The translations under genes were made by a program, and so were the position numbers. The notes beneath the pieces were generated by a model. It did no database searches and was not told the DNA's origin. It was given only the letters and a program-made list of their open reading frames with translations. 64,000 nucleotides of DNA, from the NCBI RefSeq assembly GCF_964355755.1, contig NC_092672.1, forward strand, positions 5,518,001-5,582,000. Direction: 5' to 3'. This document shows, in pieces, positions 1 to 11,998 of this stretch (position 1 is the first letter of the stretch; each line of letters opens with the position of its first letter). This DNA is from Antedon mediterranea (lineage: Eukaryota; Echinodermata; Crinoidea; Comatulida; Antedonidae).

Positions 1-178
1 AAGCCTTATTGCGAGGAAAGCCTTATTATGAGGACAGCCTTATTAAGAGGACAGCCTTATTAAGAGGACAGCCTTATTAAGAGGACAGCCTTAATAAGAG
101 GACAGCCTTATTAAGAGTACAGCCTTATAAAGAGGGCAGTCTTATTAAGAGGACAGCCTTATTAAGAGGACAGCCTTA
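1..178. repeat. 17-bp minisatellite, about 10 copies
   Basis: A unit of about 17 bp (AGCCTTATTAAGAGGAC) repeats head to tail with few changes from the left edge to about 178. The first two copies are the most diverged. It lies in the GLOD4 intron downstream of exon 4. No coding potential seen. Confidence 0.9.
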
Positions 179-228
179 GAGAACACTTTCCCATAAAAAA
201 AAACGAGGAAAATATTAATCTTTCAACA

Positions 229-315
229 CTACGGCAAGCCTCTACTCAGCAGGAGATCTCTATCAAGGGGACACTTTGTTGGCTTTCTGTCCCCTTAATA
301 GGGTTCTACTGAATA
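229..315. repeat. Dispersed ~85-bp repeat, copy 1
   Basis: Starts ACGGCAAGCCTCTACTCAG and contains a CAAGGGGAC...GTCCCCTT inverted pair. A second copy lies at 713-792 in the next GLOD4 intron, and a diverged relative with the same AAGGG and GGACACTTT words lies near 33220-33345. Class unknown. Confidence 0.7.
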
Positions 316-357
316 AGACACTACTATAAGTTAATCATAGATGTATTAGAACACTAC

Positions 358-3300
358 CTCCTGATTCAGGTTTATTTACAAGGTAGAACTTGTAACCACC
401 GGGTGCCACGGCAACAAACGTGTCATCACAGAGTTTTGTTAAAGGCCAGTCAACCTTCTTGGCATTTTCAATGGCTTTAGATGACTCAATGGTTATCCCC
501 TACATCAAAATAAAAGATAAATAATTAATCATCATTTAGGGAAGTGGTGTAACACAGAGGGAAAAAGCCCCCTGGTTCAGCACTCCTAAAAAGCCCTCCA
601 ACATTGGGTAGTTGCATTGGATTGCTCATGCTCTGGGGTTCTTGAGTTTAGCCAGTAAGCACTCATAGCTATTACACCACTGTTAGTATGTCTGCAAGCA
701 TATCATATAATAATACGGCAAGCCTCTACTCAGAGGAGACCCCTATCAAGGGGACTCTTTGTTGGCTTTGTGTCCCTCCCCTTAATAGGGGTTCACCATA
801 TAATAATACTCCTTCTGATAATAGAGTTTTCTACATGCTTTATTACTAACCTCATAAAAAGTAATTAGATTTATTCTTCCAGAAATTACTGAATTATACT
901 ACTACTTATTTAAAAAAAAAGTATATATATATAATTACCTGAAAATCATTTCCTATTTCATAACTTTTAATGCCATAGTTATATGTAAGCTCAATAACAA
1001 AGTGACTGTCTTCATCTCCGTAACCAATCATAGACTTGCTCCACTTGCTGTCATATGGTCTGAAATTATTATTCAATACTCATAATTATTAATTCTAAAT
1101 TTATTCAACCATAATTGTATCATTCATCTAAATTCTTTTATTGATTTGGATGGACCATTTCAAGAATACAAATACAATTCATGATAGAGTCCCTACAGGG
1201 TTAATCCTGGTGACTAGCGCTAGGGGCGTGTGTTACCCTATCTACAGCTACTATGTTAGCACTGGATCCAGGAGCTACACTGGCCATTTTTTCCCTGTGA
1301 GAGGTTAAGGCAGGAATTATGAAAAATGCACAACCTTAATTATTTTCTATGATAAAGAATTGTATGATACTTGATAGCTGATCTACTTCCTACATATACC
1401 TTTTAACCCCTCTAAATAATCTCTTTCTCACATAAAGACGTGCTACTGATGGGGATCGAAACCAGAGCTCCAGTGTCATATACTTTTACTACTTTAATTT
1501 ACTACTTGACTCCACATAATTGATGTTATAATTATTCTCAGTTCTGTTTTAAACTAAAATAATGACGCATATTTACCCATTACATGAGGCTTTGCATCCT
1601 TCATCAAATTCTTCATGGCGCAGAAACTTTAATAGAAACCAATCATTGTTAGCATGGTTAAAATGTTCAGTCCACTTAGCTTAACAAAAATTATGTAATC
1701 AATGCCCACACACAAATCTAGTTAATTGTTGATCTCCTATAGCAAGTGCATTTCATTTTAAACTTTTTACAGTATGTACTTGCAATTAGAAGCATATAAC
1801 GTTACTGTATGTTTTTACAGTAGCAATGTCTTTCTCAATATATCTTCTACGGATCTTTTAATATCTAAAGTAACCAATCTTTAAACCAATCTAATTACAA
1901 CAGTTAATTCCACTTTCATGATTGCATTAAATCATAGAGATATTTAAACTATAATATCTCTATGATTAAATTATGAACAACATGCAGATTTTGAAATTTG
2001 TTATATACAGTGTTTGTTTTCATAGAGAATAGCTTAGTCAGGATAGCAATTTAGTTATCATGTGATTTAACAATCTTATATAATCCAGTGCCTGCATCAT
2101 TTTCAAATTTATTTTCTTTTTGTAAAGAAGATTATAGATTGTAATACTGTAGGTATTATATTTGGTTTTTTTTGATAGATTTATTTTAAAACATTCAATT
2201 GATGAAATTGTCTTAATGCGAAGAATTGGAAGGTGCAAAAGAAGGACCTTTACAGGTACTAGAGGGTTCGCTCGCGCACCCTCTAGTGAGTGTACCCGAA
2301 TGGTTCTCGAAAACATGACCAACACCTCTGGAAATTGAAGCCCGGGTGACACCTATGCATATGACTGATGAGTAATGCATGTTTATTTTGTTTTGCACCT
2401 AAATTTGATTAAAAGATTAATAAATAGAATAAATAATTATTTCAATTAGCCTCCTACAGTAGGCCTAACATTGAATCGCACCTAAATTTGATAAAGTGAT
2501 TAATAAATAGCATAAATAATTAGTTCAATTACTGAAACAAATGTTATTTCACGTAAAGTAAAGGCCTTTATAATTGATTAGTTGAATATCTAGGCTAAAA
2601 CAAATAAATTGTAGTTCACGATTCAGTTGAATCACTAAAATCGCATTGTAGTTCACGTAAAAGTAAGGCCTTCAATAAAAGTTAAATTACTAAACCAAAT
2701 TGTAGTTCACGTAAAGTATATGCCTTTAATAAATATAACTGATTAGTTGAATATCTAAAAAAATTAATTTCAGTAGTTCACGATACGTTGAACCACTAAA
2801 ATATTTTTATATTTAATATTGAATGGCGCCATCAACGGCCATTTTGCCGGAAGTGACGGACCCGGAAGCCAGTTGAACAACAGCGCGTGTGTGTGAAAAT
2901 AACCCTGTGATATCCACAAATTTCGATAGGTAACGCTAAATTGTGTCGTTGTAAAAGACAAAAATGGAACAATAGCGTCGATGTGAAAACTAATGTTATC
3001 AAATCTACGTTTCGCGGTACATCTGAGATAGATAAGGTAGGTATCCAAGGCGGAGATTTGTACCGAAGATTTTGCATTGTGCTCGCCTATGTCAGAATTA
3101 ACCATAATTTATATATAGATGCCAACAAAAAATTAATTAATGGAAGGTCTTTCAATATCAGGGTTCAATCCCCATACAGTATTAGTTTTGTTTCATTTGT
3201 TGACACAATTAACTTACAGTATACGGACACGAACAAAGAGATTAATATTTGTGTTGTGTACACATAGTAAATCAGAGATCAAAAATATTTACATAATACA

Positions 3301-4400
3301 GTAATATAAAGGGTTAGTTTTTTGCTGTGTCATCCCACACGAGTAGCTTACTGTACTCTACTGCTTGATCATTTACAGTACTATGGCATGAACACATTTA
3401 TCTAGTTTAAGCAGAAAAGAACATTATGGAAATGAGTAAAACATATATTAGACCTACAGTAAATTAATTAATTTTAGATTTTTTTTAAAATTAAATATTT
3501 TAGTAATAGTATATAGCGGGGTATAATAGTCTGAAAATAATAATTCATAATTAGGATCAACTCTATTAACTATTTATATTATTATGACTGAACACTAGTG
3601 TTATATAGTTTTTCGTAATTTCATCCCGAAGAGAGTAAAATTGTGCTTTCTATGTAAATTGGGTGCGAAAGGGGGAGGGGGAGAAAGGGACCAGTAGATA
3701 CAAATTGTAAAAAAAAAATAGAAATAGTTAGATCACAGCCCTAAATAATAATTTAAAATATTATAATTTATTATTAATTTAATTATACATGAAATAAAAA
3801 AAAACATACATGTTTACACAGAACTATAAAATATTAAAACATAATGATAATTCAAATATTCATAATAATTATGCATGGTTAAAATTAACAGATGGTACTG
3901 GTAGTACCTCCATGCATTGCACACATCATATTATAATTTATTCACCAAATAAATGCATTCGTTTTACAATACCCAAAAATAAATTAAATAGGCCAACTGT
4001 ACATTACATTGAGTATATGCCTCTCTCTCTATAGCTAATTTGTAAGAAGCAGACTTTTTGTTGTCCACTCCGCTACTAATAGTACTACGTCCGGACCCTA
4101 CTCTACATCCTACGGGATCCCATCCTACCACTACCGGTGTGCTAAACTACTAGTACTAGGCCTATTATAGGCCTAGGACCTAGGTAGGAGGCTAGCTAGG
4201 CCTGGCCCTAGAGGCTAGGCCTACACTATAATAGGCCCTATCTATTTAGTATTATTATCTCACAGTTGCTGGCTATGCTCATATTAAACAACATAAATTA
4301 TTGCTACCTTCATTCCCAGAACATCTTTGTAAAATTTAGCAGTTGCTGCCCTGTCTGCGATTTTAAAAACAAAATGTAAAGCTCTAAATTCAGCCATCAT
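358..4400 (-). CDS. GLOD4: Glyoxalase domain-containing protein 4, N-terminal exons (partial)
   Basis: Four minus-strand exons: 4308-4400, 1577-1626, 939-1059 and 358-499, with consistent phases (0, 2, 0, then a phase-1 end). The start is Met-Met-Ala at 4400, or the second Met at 4397. Exon 1 encodes [18 protein letters not shown], exon 2 [16 protein letters not shown], exon 3 contains [15 protein letters not shown], and exon 4 [16 protein letters not shown]. These match the first glyoxalase/bleomycin-resistance (VOC) module of animal GLOD4. The second module must lie beyond the left edge. GLOD4 is a VOC-fold protein, reported mitochondrial or cytosolic in vertebrates, whose reaction is unsettled. 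Intron 1 is 2.7 kb and full of repeats. The gene is divergent from DDX52. Identification rests on recalled family sequence and is strong over about 135 residues. Confidence 0.9.
543..681. repeat. Short element with 10-bp terminal inverted repeats
   Basis: AGTGGTGTAA at 543-552 is matched by its reverse complement at 672-681, bounding about 139 bp in a GLOD4 intron. It could be a small MITE. No target duplication is evident and no second copy was found in this window. Confidence 0.35.
713..792. repeat. Dispersed ~85-bp repeat, copy 2
   Basis: Same element and orientation as 229-315, with small indels, between GLOD4 exons 3 and 4. Confidence 0.7.
1060..1576. other. GLOD4 intron 2 with a possible SINE head
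   Basis: No exon is visible. On the minus strand near 1440-1510 there is a Pol III B-box-like sequence (GGTTTCGATCCCC) about 60 nt after a weak A-box-like stretch, so a decayed tRNA-derived SINE is possible. Confidence 0.3.
2395..2770. repeat. Degenerate local repeats in GLOD4 intron 1
   Basis: The word GCACCTAAATTTGAT followed by ATTAATAAATAG occurs at about 2395 and 2479. The word TAGTTCACGTAAAGTA or a close variant recurs near 2550, 2650 and 2703. These look like decayed tandem duplications. The flanking stretches 1627-2394 and 3300-4140 show no exon. Confidence 0.55.
2821..2950. promoter_or_regulatory. Possible ETS/YY1-type promoter inside GLOD4 intron 1
   Basis: A GC-rich patch in AT-rich DNA contains CCGGAAGTGACG (GABP/ETS-like), a second CCCGGAAGC, and GGCCATTTTGCC (YY1-like) close together. 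About 200 bp downstream on the plus strand is AAG|GTAGGT, which could be a donor. This resembles a TATA-less housekeeping promoter, but no gene is seen starting here, so it could be an alternative or noncoding start, or chance. Confidence 0.25.
4148..4240. repeat. CTAG/AGGCCT-rich patch
   Basis: Dense self-complementary words (AGGCCTA, CCTAGG, CTAGCTAG). The same composition recurs at 39910-39950, 40340-40400 and 45480-45930. Low complexity, noncoding. Confidence 0.6.
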
Positions 4401-6132
4401 TATTTAGTATTGTATAAAGGTAACTGTGAAGCAAGTGATCTGTTTTCCTTCACACGGTGTGTCGCGATCACACATGTACCGAACGAGAGCAAAGATAGTG
4501 TAGTAGGAGTTATATTCGGCATACCAAAGTGGACTTCGTGTTCGACCTTCTAACAGCGTTAAAAAATACTGATATATAAATGAAAACAAATACAATACAA
4601 TTTATTTATATGCTTAGTTTTTTTTAATAAATTTTACATTATTCAGTATACTTTGATAACTTTGAATCATGATTTTTGACAAAAATTAGAAGGAAATAAA
4701 ACTTAATATTCAATTGTATGGACAAGGAGGCTATCCAAACATTTTTTCGACAAACTTAAGGACTGACATACTCAACATAATTGTAATTAGTTTAAAGAAA
4801 AACTAAAGTTTTGACTCACTAAACATTCATCCCTTGATTTCAGCGCAAAAGTTACGATACTTAATTAGTTCTCAATTATGTTTGAAAAAAAAATCAAATT
4901 AGTATTTATATATCTTCACAAAAAAGTAGGCCCGGATTAAACATAATTATCATAATAGTTACCATTTTACGTCGGGTTAGATGAAAAGAAATATCAGCCT
5001 TACTAATTGGACTGTAATACTCTACCACAGTTATTATACAATTATCTGTACCAATGCGGGTGGTGTTACAATCGGGATGATCAATATCGTCTTTCTAGTT
5101 TATTCAAAACCTAAAATCGAAATAATTATTGATCATGTAACCCAAATATCATGGTGGTCAATCCATCGTTCACCATTCAAACTGACCATTTCGATGCTAT
5201 TTTATTTTCCGCCTTATTGCAAATCAAGATAACAGTAACCGCGAACACAGAATTACATATACTGACACAAGATATTAGGCCTAATATTCTCCCTACTTTT
5301 TACAAAGGAATGTATTTAATTAACATGTACACTCACCTCATATGCCTACGACGCTATGTTTTACACTTTCAAAAACCAAATTTAACAATGACATATGTCC
5401 GCTATTGTCGCTCTGAATGGTATGTTGTGCACTTTATTATTTAAATTAGCAGTCAAAACAATTTGATTGGCTGATTTTGATTTGTTTTCGTACATGTTTC
5501 ACACAAACTAATCTAATTTTATCTTTACAGTTTAGAGGAAAAATGGAAAAATTAGCACTGTGGTCATGTTACACAAAAAGATTATCTGATAAAAGTCCCT
5601 AGAAAGTAGGAAACCCGTTTGCCATTTTACCCTGACTGTTTGGACCTATAATAGTATAGGTCCATGGTTTAATTGATACATCATGGAGATTATTAATCAA
5701 TGATTATTTATATAATCCTGCTCTTTATTGTTTTTTACTCGAGTTACCTAAATAAAAATAGTGAGACATATACTATAGTATATCAATTGAAAATGACGAA
5801 AGTTAACAAAAATTTAGAGGGACAGAAAGTTGATAAAATTAGTCTCAAACCAGACGCGGTGAGGTAAATTAGAAAATAACTGAAGTCCAATGCGGTGAAC
5901 TAGACATACCTCTAAAAAAAGATCGTGTGCTAAAATATTGACAAAATGTATTGCAAACAACAATACCCAAATAGGTCATTATGTTTCCTATATGACTATA
6001 TAATTAAACAAAAAATATTGCATTGCTAATAGATTGTTTAAATTTGAATTATACAATATCAGAAATATAAATAAAATATACTTTTATAATTCAGGTTTAA
6101 AGATTAATATTCGAGCCTGTAAATATACCAAC
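4401..6132. other. Divergent intergenic region between GLOD4 and DDX52
   Basis: A 1.7-kb spacer between two genes transcribed away from each other, so it should hold both promoters. The only short open frames are AT-rich and have no recognisable domain. No TATA box or CpG-rich core stands out. An AG acceptor at 6095-6096 (ATAATTCAG) upstream of the DDX52 ATG suggests a spliced 5' UTR. Confidence 0.5.
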
Positions 6133-9100
6133 ATGGCGTCCTCCACTGACTTGTTTCGGAAACTTGGTGCTGGTGCTAAATTCGATTTAAAACGATTTGG
6201 ACGTGATTCAGAAAAATTGAACGTGAGGCATTTTATAATACTCATGTAGTAGATTCAATAGAATTATATCATTAGAAGTTTAGTTAACGTTAAAAGCAAT
6301 TTTATTTGCTAGCCATTAGCTTGTAATTTAAGAGAGATCAACACGCGGAGATAACGCGTTAAGCTCCGGTTGCTTGTTTTAGTTTGACATAGGCCTAGGC
6401 TTAGTTAATCCTCCATAAACATTAAGAAATTCAAAGCAATCCAGTTGTATCAGCTTGTGAATTATTATGATACTTAGACGTTAATATCGGTATTAAATAT
6501 ATTCATTTAATTTTAAGTTATATTATTGTATTATAATTAAATAATTATATATTATAGGCCTACATATCTATAGTTTAGTTAGGCCTAGGCTAATATTTAT
6601 TTTTATTAGAATTATTATTATATATGGTTTGTTGTATCAGTTAATTAATGTACAGTATGTTTACAATATTTTAGATTCAACAAACATGCTTCTCTAAAAA
6701 CAAACCAAAGGCATATGCATCCCTGGATTTCTTCGGAGCCCATGAAAAAGTGAATAAAAACGAATCATCCGACATCGATGAACAAACAGAAAAACAAAGC
6801 AGCATCATTCCTAACCAAGTTAAGCGAAAAGCAGAAAAGAACATAGAAGGTATATTTGAGTTTGACTATCTATATCTGAAGTTAGAATAGATAATATCCT
6901 ATATATATGGTGAGCTTCACACTCAAATATAAAAGAAGCCAAAACCATGGATATCAATGTTTTATTGAAGTAAGTTAGTTGGCATAATTCCTTCTGTGTT
7001 TCAGAATGTCAGAGTCAGAATCCAGACTCTAAGAAGAGTAAACTTCCGCCAGAAACAATTGAATTATTGAGACAAGAAGGGGTAAATATATTAAAGTACC
7101 GCTAAATTATAAATAAAAATAAATATAACAATAATACATTTTTTAAATCTCATATTAAACAATATTTTTCATTATTAAAGATTAACTCAACACGAAAGAG
7201 GAATAAGATTCATTTTGAAGGAACCGATGTACCAGATCCAGTCACCAATTTCCAACAGCTACAAGAAGAATACAAAGTACACAATGATATTCTGAGCAAT
7301 ATACACAAAGCAGGCTATGAGTCTCCTACCCCAATACAGATGCAGGCTATACCTCTTATGCTGCATGTAAGTTTACCAGATGACTGTCGTGCACACATCA
7401 AATTTGGTAGTCTACATATTGATGCAGCTTAAATAAAAAAAACATTTTTGGCACACATTGGAATCATATAGTTTCAGAAAGAAAAAAAATCAAACTCCCT
7501 CTGTTGGCAAACAATAACTAGAGACTTCTCATGATGGAGTCGAAACGTCGTTCTTTTTTAAGCGTTATTTTTCTATTATGTATTTACAATAAACGTACCT
7601 TCATTCGTAATTTTTATATTGTGTTTTTTTTTCTACAGAGACGAGAAGTGTTGGCTTGTGCTCCAACGGGGTCTGGCAAGACTGCAGCATTCATTATTCC
7701 AATTCTGGCACATTTAAAGGTACTGTACAGTTAATGTCTATCACTATGGAATAAATAAATATATCGTGTAACCAACTTATATCCATCCATAGCTAAAGAA
7801 TAAAAAGCCAATTTGGCAGTGCCTTTTTAATTTTGTTATTTCATACGCATCCAACAGCGAGCACACACTCCATTACAGGATGGATGAACTATTTTATAAT
7901 TTATTGTGTTTATAAACTAAATCTCATTTGAGGCTTAGGGAGTGGAGTTACAACCCTCAGGATTGAACCCTGGGATTGGAAGGCAAGCATGCATGTTAAA
8001 CACCAAGCTACAGCCCCACTACATTATCATTCCTCTTTATCATCATCCTCTTTATCATCATCCTCTGTCCTTATGAATCAATAGTCTACTTTTGTTTTGA
8101 TAGAAATCAAAAAGTACTGGAGTACGAGCCGTAGTAGTCTCGCCAACAAGAGAGCTTGCCCAGCAAACCCATCGAGAATTTGAGCGTCTAGCAAAAGGTC
8201 GAGGGTTGAAAATTCTTGTGCTGGATAAGATTCAAATGGAAAATACATCAGACAAATTTAAATATGGTAAATTATTAAAAAGTGGAGTTAGAAATAAATG
8301 ACATTACATTTTATTTTTATACAATAATGTATGTTTTGTAGATAGTTACCTTTTTGTAAATGTGTGTATTAATGTCAATAACTGGCTTGTGCTCCAACGG
8401 GGTCTGGCAAGACTGCAGCATTCATTATTCCAATTCTGGCACATTTAAAGGTACTGTACAGTTAATGTCCATCACTATGGAATAAATAAATATATCGTGT
8501 AACCAACTTATATCCATCCATAGCTAATTTGGCAGTGCCTTTTTAATTTTGTTATTTCATACGCATCCAACAGCGAGCACACACTCCATTACAGGATGGA
8601 TGAACTATTTTATAATTTATTGTGTTTATAAACTTAATCTCATTTGAGGCTTAGGGAGTGGAGTTACAACCCTCTGGATTGAACCCTGGGATTGGAAGGC
8701 AAGCATGCATGTTAAACACCAATACTCTGTATGCATAATCATAAAACTTCTTCATGATCTGTGTGAAAATACCTTCTTAACCGTGACGAGTTGTAAACAA
8801 TCCTAATTTAGCATATGCATAATGCGTACTCATGGTTTGAAATCTTTGTTTACTTTCGCTCGTGTCGATTTTCCAGATGAAATGTAATTAAACTAATTTA
8901 CCTGTTAATTACGTAAACTTGTTGTTTTGGCTTAAATTTTCGACTTAAAGTGAATAACTTTAATATTACTTTGATATGGCCACTTTAAATTTAGAATATT
9001 TTGACCTTCATTTTTTTGTGTTTCAAGGGACAATACATCTTTAAATAATCGCCTCACACCCCAATACATACATCTTTCAATGACGTTTAATATTTTGTAT

Positions 9101-11998
9101 TTTATATATGGAACAGATATACTTGTAAGTACACCAAATCGTTTAGTGTACATGCTCAACAAAGGATCAGAGTCTTTAAAACTTACAAGGTAACAACTGC
9201 TCTATATTTAATTTGTATTAATCAACACTATAATATCAATAGCCTACATAGATCATGGACAAAATAATGCATAGCGCTCATCACACATAACTATAAGCAC
9301 GGCTTGAATAAGCAAGGATGTAACTACAGAAAGATCAAGATAGGTGCTAAAAAAAATCAACACTACATTTAGTAAAGCGGCTTGAAATAAAGAAGCTTGA
9401 ATGAGACTTAGTGGAAGGTCTTAAAATAAACTGTGGACTGGGTAAAGAATTTAAAAGGTTTAGGTGCCACTACCATCACCCCTAACCACAGTTAAACACC
9501 GCACTGAAACCAGCAAAGTTTGTTAATGATTTTAGTCGTAGATCAAAATTCTAATTTATAATTTTTTCCTAGTGTTGAATGGCTTATAGTCGATGAATCG
9601 GATAAACTATTCGAAGATGGTAAATCAGGATTCCGAGAGCAATTGGCGGTCATTTACAAAGCATGCGAGTCTACTCATGTGCGACGTGCCCTCTTCAGCG
9701 CTACGTTTGCGTACGAGGTTGAACAATGGTGTAAACTCAACCTTGATAATGTTGTTGCTGTTACAGTTGGTCAAAAGTAAGCTAAATAGATTAAGATTAT
9801 ACTTTATATTCATAACCTGAGATCCTGTCAGCCATTTTGTGTTGAGGTTCTATCTGAAAAACTTTGTATGGGTTAATTTTATTTTAAAATAAAACATAGA
9901 TAAAATCATTAAGGAATTATAATTTCTCTATGATAAAATATGGAATCTCTTTCTTAATTTTAAAGGAACACGGCAACGGATACAATCAAACAAGAGTTGA
10001 CATTTGTCGGTAGTGAGTATGGCAAGCTAGTAGCCGTTAGAGAAATCTTCAGAAAAGTAAGTATATTTTTATACACATTGTACCTTAATAAATGGGGTAC
10101 AAAATATTGATATTGTAGAGTAGGCTTTTTTTCTTAAGAAGGTCCTTTAACCAGTTGAGTTAACTTGTGGATTCAATTATCATTTTTCTTTCAAAGGGTT
10201 TTAATCCACCAGTGTTGATGTTTGTGCAGTCTAAAGATAGAGCTAAGGAGTTATTCAATGAACTTGTATATGATGGGTTAAATGTAGATGTTATTCATGC
10301 AGACAGGCCACAGATACAGGTAATTATAAACATGGCGAAAGTGGAGCCTACAGTTTTAGATTAAAACTGCAGTATCAAAAAGTGTCATGTGCCCAAATAT
10401 GATAGTAATATGCCCAAGTATGGTCATGATGTCCATATATGAGCACATCACATTTTGTTGTCACATTAAGTTTGATAGTGTAGACAGAGCATGAATTTAT
10501 TTGACGTGCCATTCATTAAACATTCATCCCTGATAAATTACAAGACTCTTTTCCCTCCTAGAGAGATGAAGTTGTCAAGAATTTCAGGTCTGGCAAGATA
10601 TGGGTGCTAATTGCCACCGAGCTGATGGGTCGTGGGATAGATTTTAAAGGGGTCAATGTGGTAATCAACTATGACTTCCCAACCTCTGCCATCAGCTATA
10701 TACATCGTATTGGTAGAACAGGACGGGCAGGCAGACAAGGAACTGCAATCACGTTCTTTACAGAAAATGACTTGGCACATTTGAGGAGGTTTGTATGAGT
10801 GTGTAAATCGGCAAAAAAAACGAAAACTGAAAATAAAGGCATAGTAGGCATACATTCTTACATGACACGAAATATTGAATTTATTTACTATTTGTAATTT
10901 CTTTAGTATTGCCAATGTTATGAGAAATGCAGGTTGTCAAGTACCAGAATACATGTTGCAGATTAAAAAAACATCAAAGTAAGTTTTATGAATATGCTAA
11001 TTCTGTATGCAAATTCAATATATACAAATTCAGGATGCACACAATGAATCGAAATGGTGTCAACACTTTATAGATGTACGAGTTGAATTTCCATAAACCA
11101 CAGTTGAATGTTTACTATACAAGTCGATAGCCAGGATTAAAGGGGAAAAGGGGAGAGTGTTAGGAGCTAGGCGTATTTACAATCATTTTTAAAAGTGCAG
11201 CAAAATCTTCCCTGGCTATGAGCTTGTTATAGTGAGGCATAATAAATGGATATAAAAAAAATAAAAAATTGTAGATAAATGACTACTCACCTATATCAAC
11301 ACAATCTAAAGGTGATTCAAAGTGAAAAGCTGTCTCAAAAGTGGTCTTCTTTTAGGAGATGATCTATATTATTAAACTACAAAATATTAAGTACTGTATC
11401 AGTTGTTGTAGAGTACACAAAATAAAACCTAGGTGTAAATGAAGTAAACTTTCATTTTTGCATTCTCTCTTCAACTATTTAAAATCAATTCTATGGATAT
11501 ATACTGTAATTGCAAACAAAAACTTTTTTTTATTGTAGGCGAGAAAGGAAGCGTCTAGAAAGAAATCCAGTGGAGAGAAATACAATTAGAACATTACCAA
11601 AGAAAGATCTGAAGAAAGCCAACAGAAAAAGGTTTCTTTATTTGTTTTCTCCAACAATTTTCTTAAAGCAGAAACTTCATATAACTTGTGTCAAACAAAT
11701 CCCATTACAAATATGATCACCATTCTGAAAAAATATAGTATATATGCATGAATGTTAATACAGTATAGTAAAAAATGTTTGGTTCTTTTTCAGGGAAATG
11801 ATAAAACAAAAACTAGAGAAAAAGCAGATGAAAAATAAAGAGAAGGAAGGTCATAGTAATAAATTAAAAACAAATAAACCAGTTATCAGTAAAAATAAAA
11901 AACTATTGAATAGCGAGCTACAACGTACAATTAAAAAGTCAAGAACTGTTGACAGAAAACCCGGTGAAAAGAAGAGTAAAATTCATAAAAAGAAATGA
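6133..11998 (+). CDS. DDX52: DEAD-box RNA helicase DDX52 (yeast Rok1 family)
   Basis: Fourteen exons: 6133-6222, 6675-6849, 7005-7081, 7181-7366, 7639-7719, 8104-8266, 9117-9189, 9573-9776, 9966-10056, 10197-10319, 10562-10788, 10907-10978, 11539-11631, 11794-11998. The joined length is 1860 nt, 619 aa; human DDX52 is about 600. The start [20 protein letters not shown] matches the family N-terminus. Motifs in order: Q-motif region [14 protein letters not shown] (exon 4), Walker A APTGSGKT at 184-191, Ia SPTRELAQQ, Ib TPNR, motif II as DESD at about 289-292 (also DESD in human DDX52), III SAT, V GRGIDF at 444-449, [12 protein letters not shown] from 469. The C-terminal tail is Lys-rich. In yeast, Rok1 acts in nucleolar 18S rRNA processing and small-subunit assembly. 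Intron 6 carries a partial duplicate of exon 5, a dispersed element and no functional exon. Confidence 0.95.
7652..8009. repeat. Parent copy of an intragenic segmental duplication
   Basis: Covers most of DDX52 exon 5 (from codon 5 on), its donor, and about 290 bp of intron 5 including a tRNA-like SINE head. It is repeated almost unchanged at 8383-8722. The parent has about 14 bp more, next to an AGCTAA word. Confidence 0.9.
7925..8020 (-). mobile_element. tRNA-derived SINE head (minus strand)
   Basis: On the minus strand, TGTAGCTTGGTG (A-box-like, 8001-8012) is followed by GGGTTCAATCC (B-box, 7960-7970) at tRNA-like spacing, then AT-rich sequence to about 7870. There is no acceptor-stem pairing, so it is a SINE rather than a tRNA gene. 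A truncated copy lies in the duplicate at 8640-8722. Confidence 0.6.
8383..8722. repeat. Duplicate of DDX52 exon 5 and flank inside intron 6
   Basis: Near-identical copy of 7652-8009. It keeps the Walker A codons (APTGSGKT) and the GT donor, but its left end starts inside exon 5, so it has no polypyrimidine tract or AG acceptor. It should not be spliced in unless upstream sequence offers a cryptic acceptor. Its right end falls inside the SINE A-box and abuts the element at 8723. Confidence 0.9.
8723..9047 (-). mobile_element. Dispersed ~325-bp element, copy A
   Basis: The reverse complement of this segment matches 37872-38199 over its whole length with few changes, ending at CAGAGTA on one side and ATTATTAAAG on the other. 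It lies in DDX52 intron 6, 70 bp before exon 7. No transposase or tRNA-like boxes were seen, so the class is unknown. Confidence 0.8.
10365..10490. mobile_element. MITE family M1, copy 1
   Basis: DDX52 intron 10. The right end has the diagnostic TTTGATAGTGTAGACAGAGC; the interior has CCCAAATATG and GAGCACATCACATTTTGTTG. The left terminus is degraded (AGTATCAAAA). Confidence 0.75.

Noticed and set aside
1-178. CRISPR-like array
   Set aside because: Direct 17-bp repeats without spacers in an animal intron; a minisatellite.
2941-3267. 108-codon frame downstream of the GC-rich patch
   Set aside because: No domain and no plausible initiator context; it may only be transcribed UTR if the promoter guess is right.
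5151-5444. 97-codon frame between GLOD4 and DDX52
   Set aside because: AT-rich codon use, overlaps another frame, no domain or splice context.
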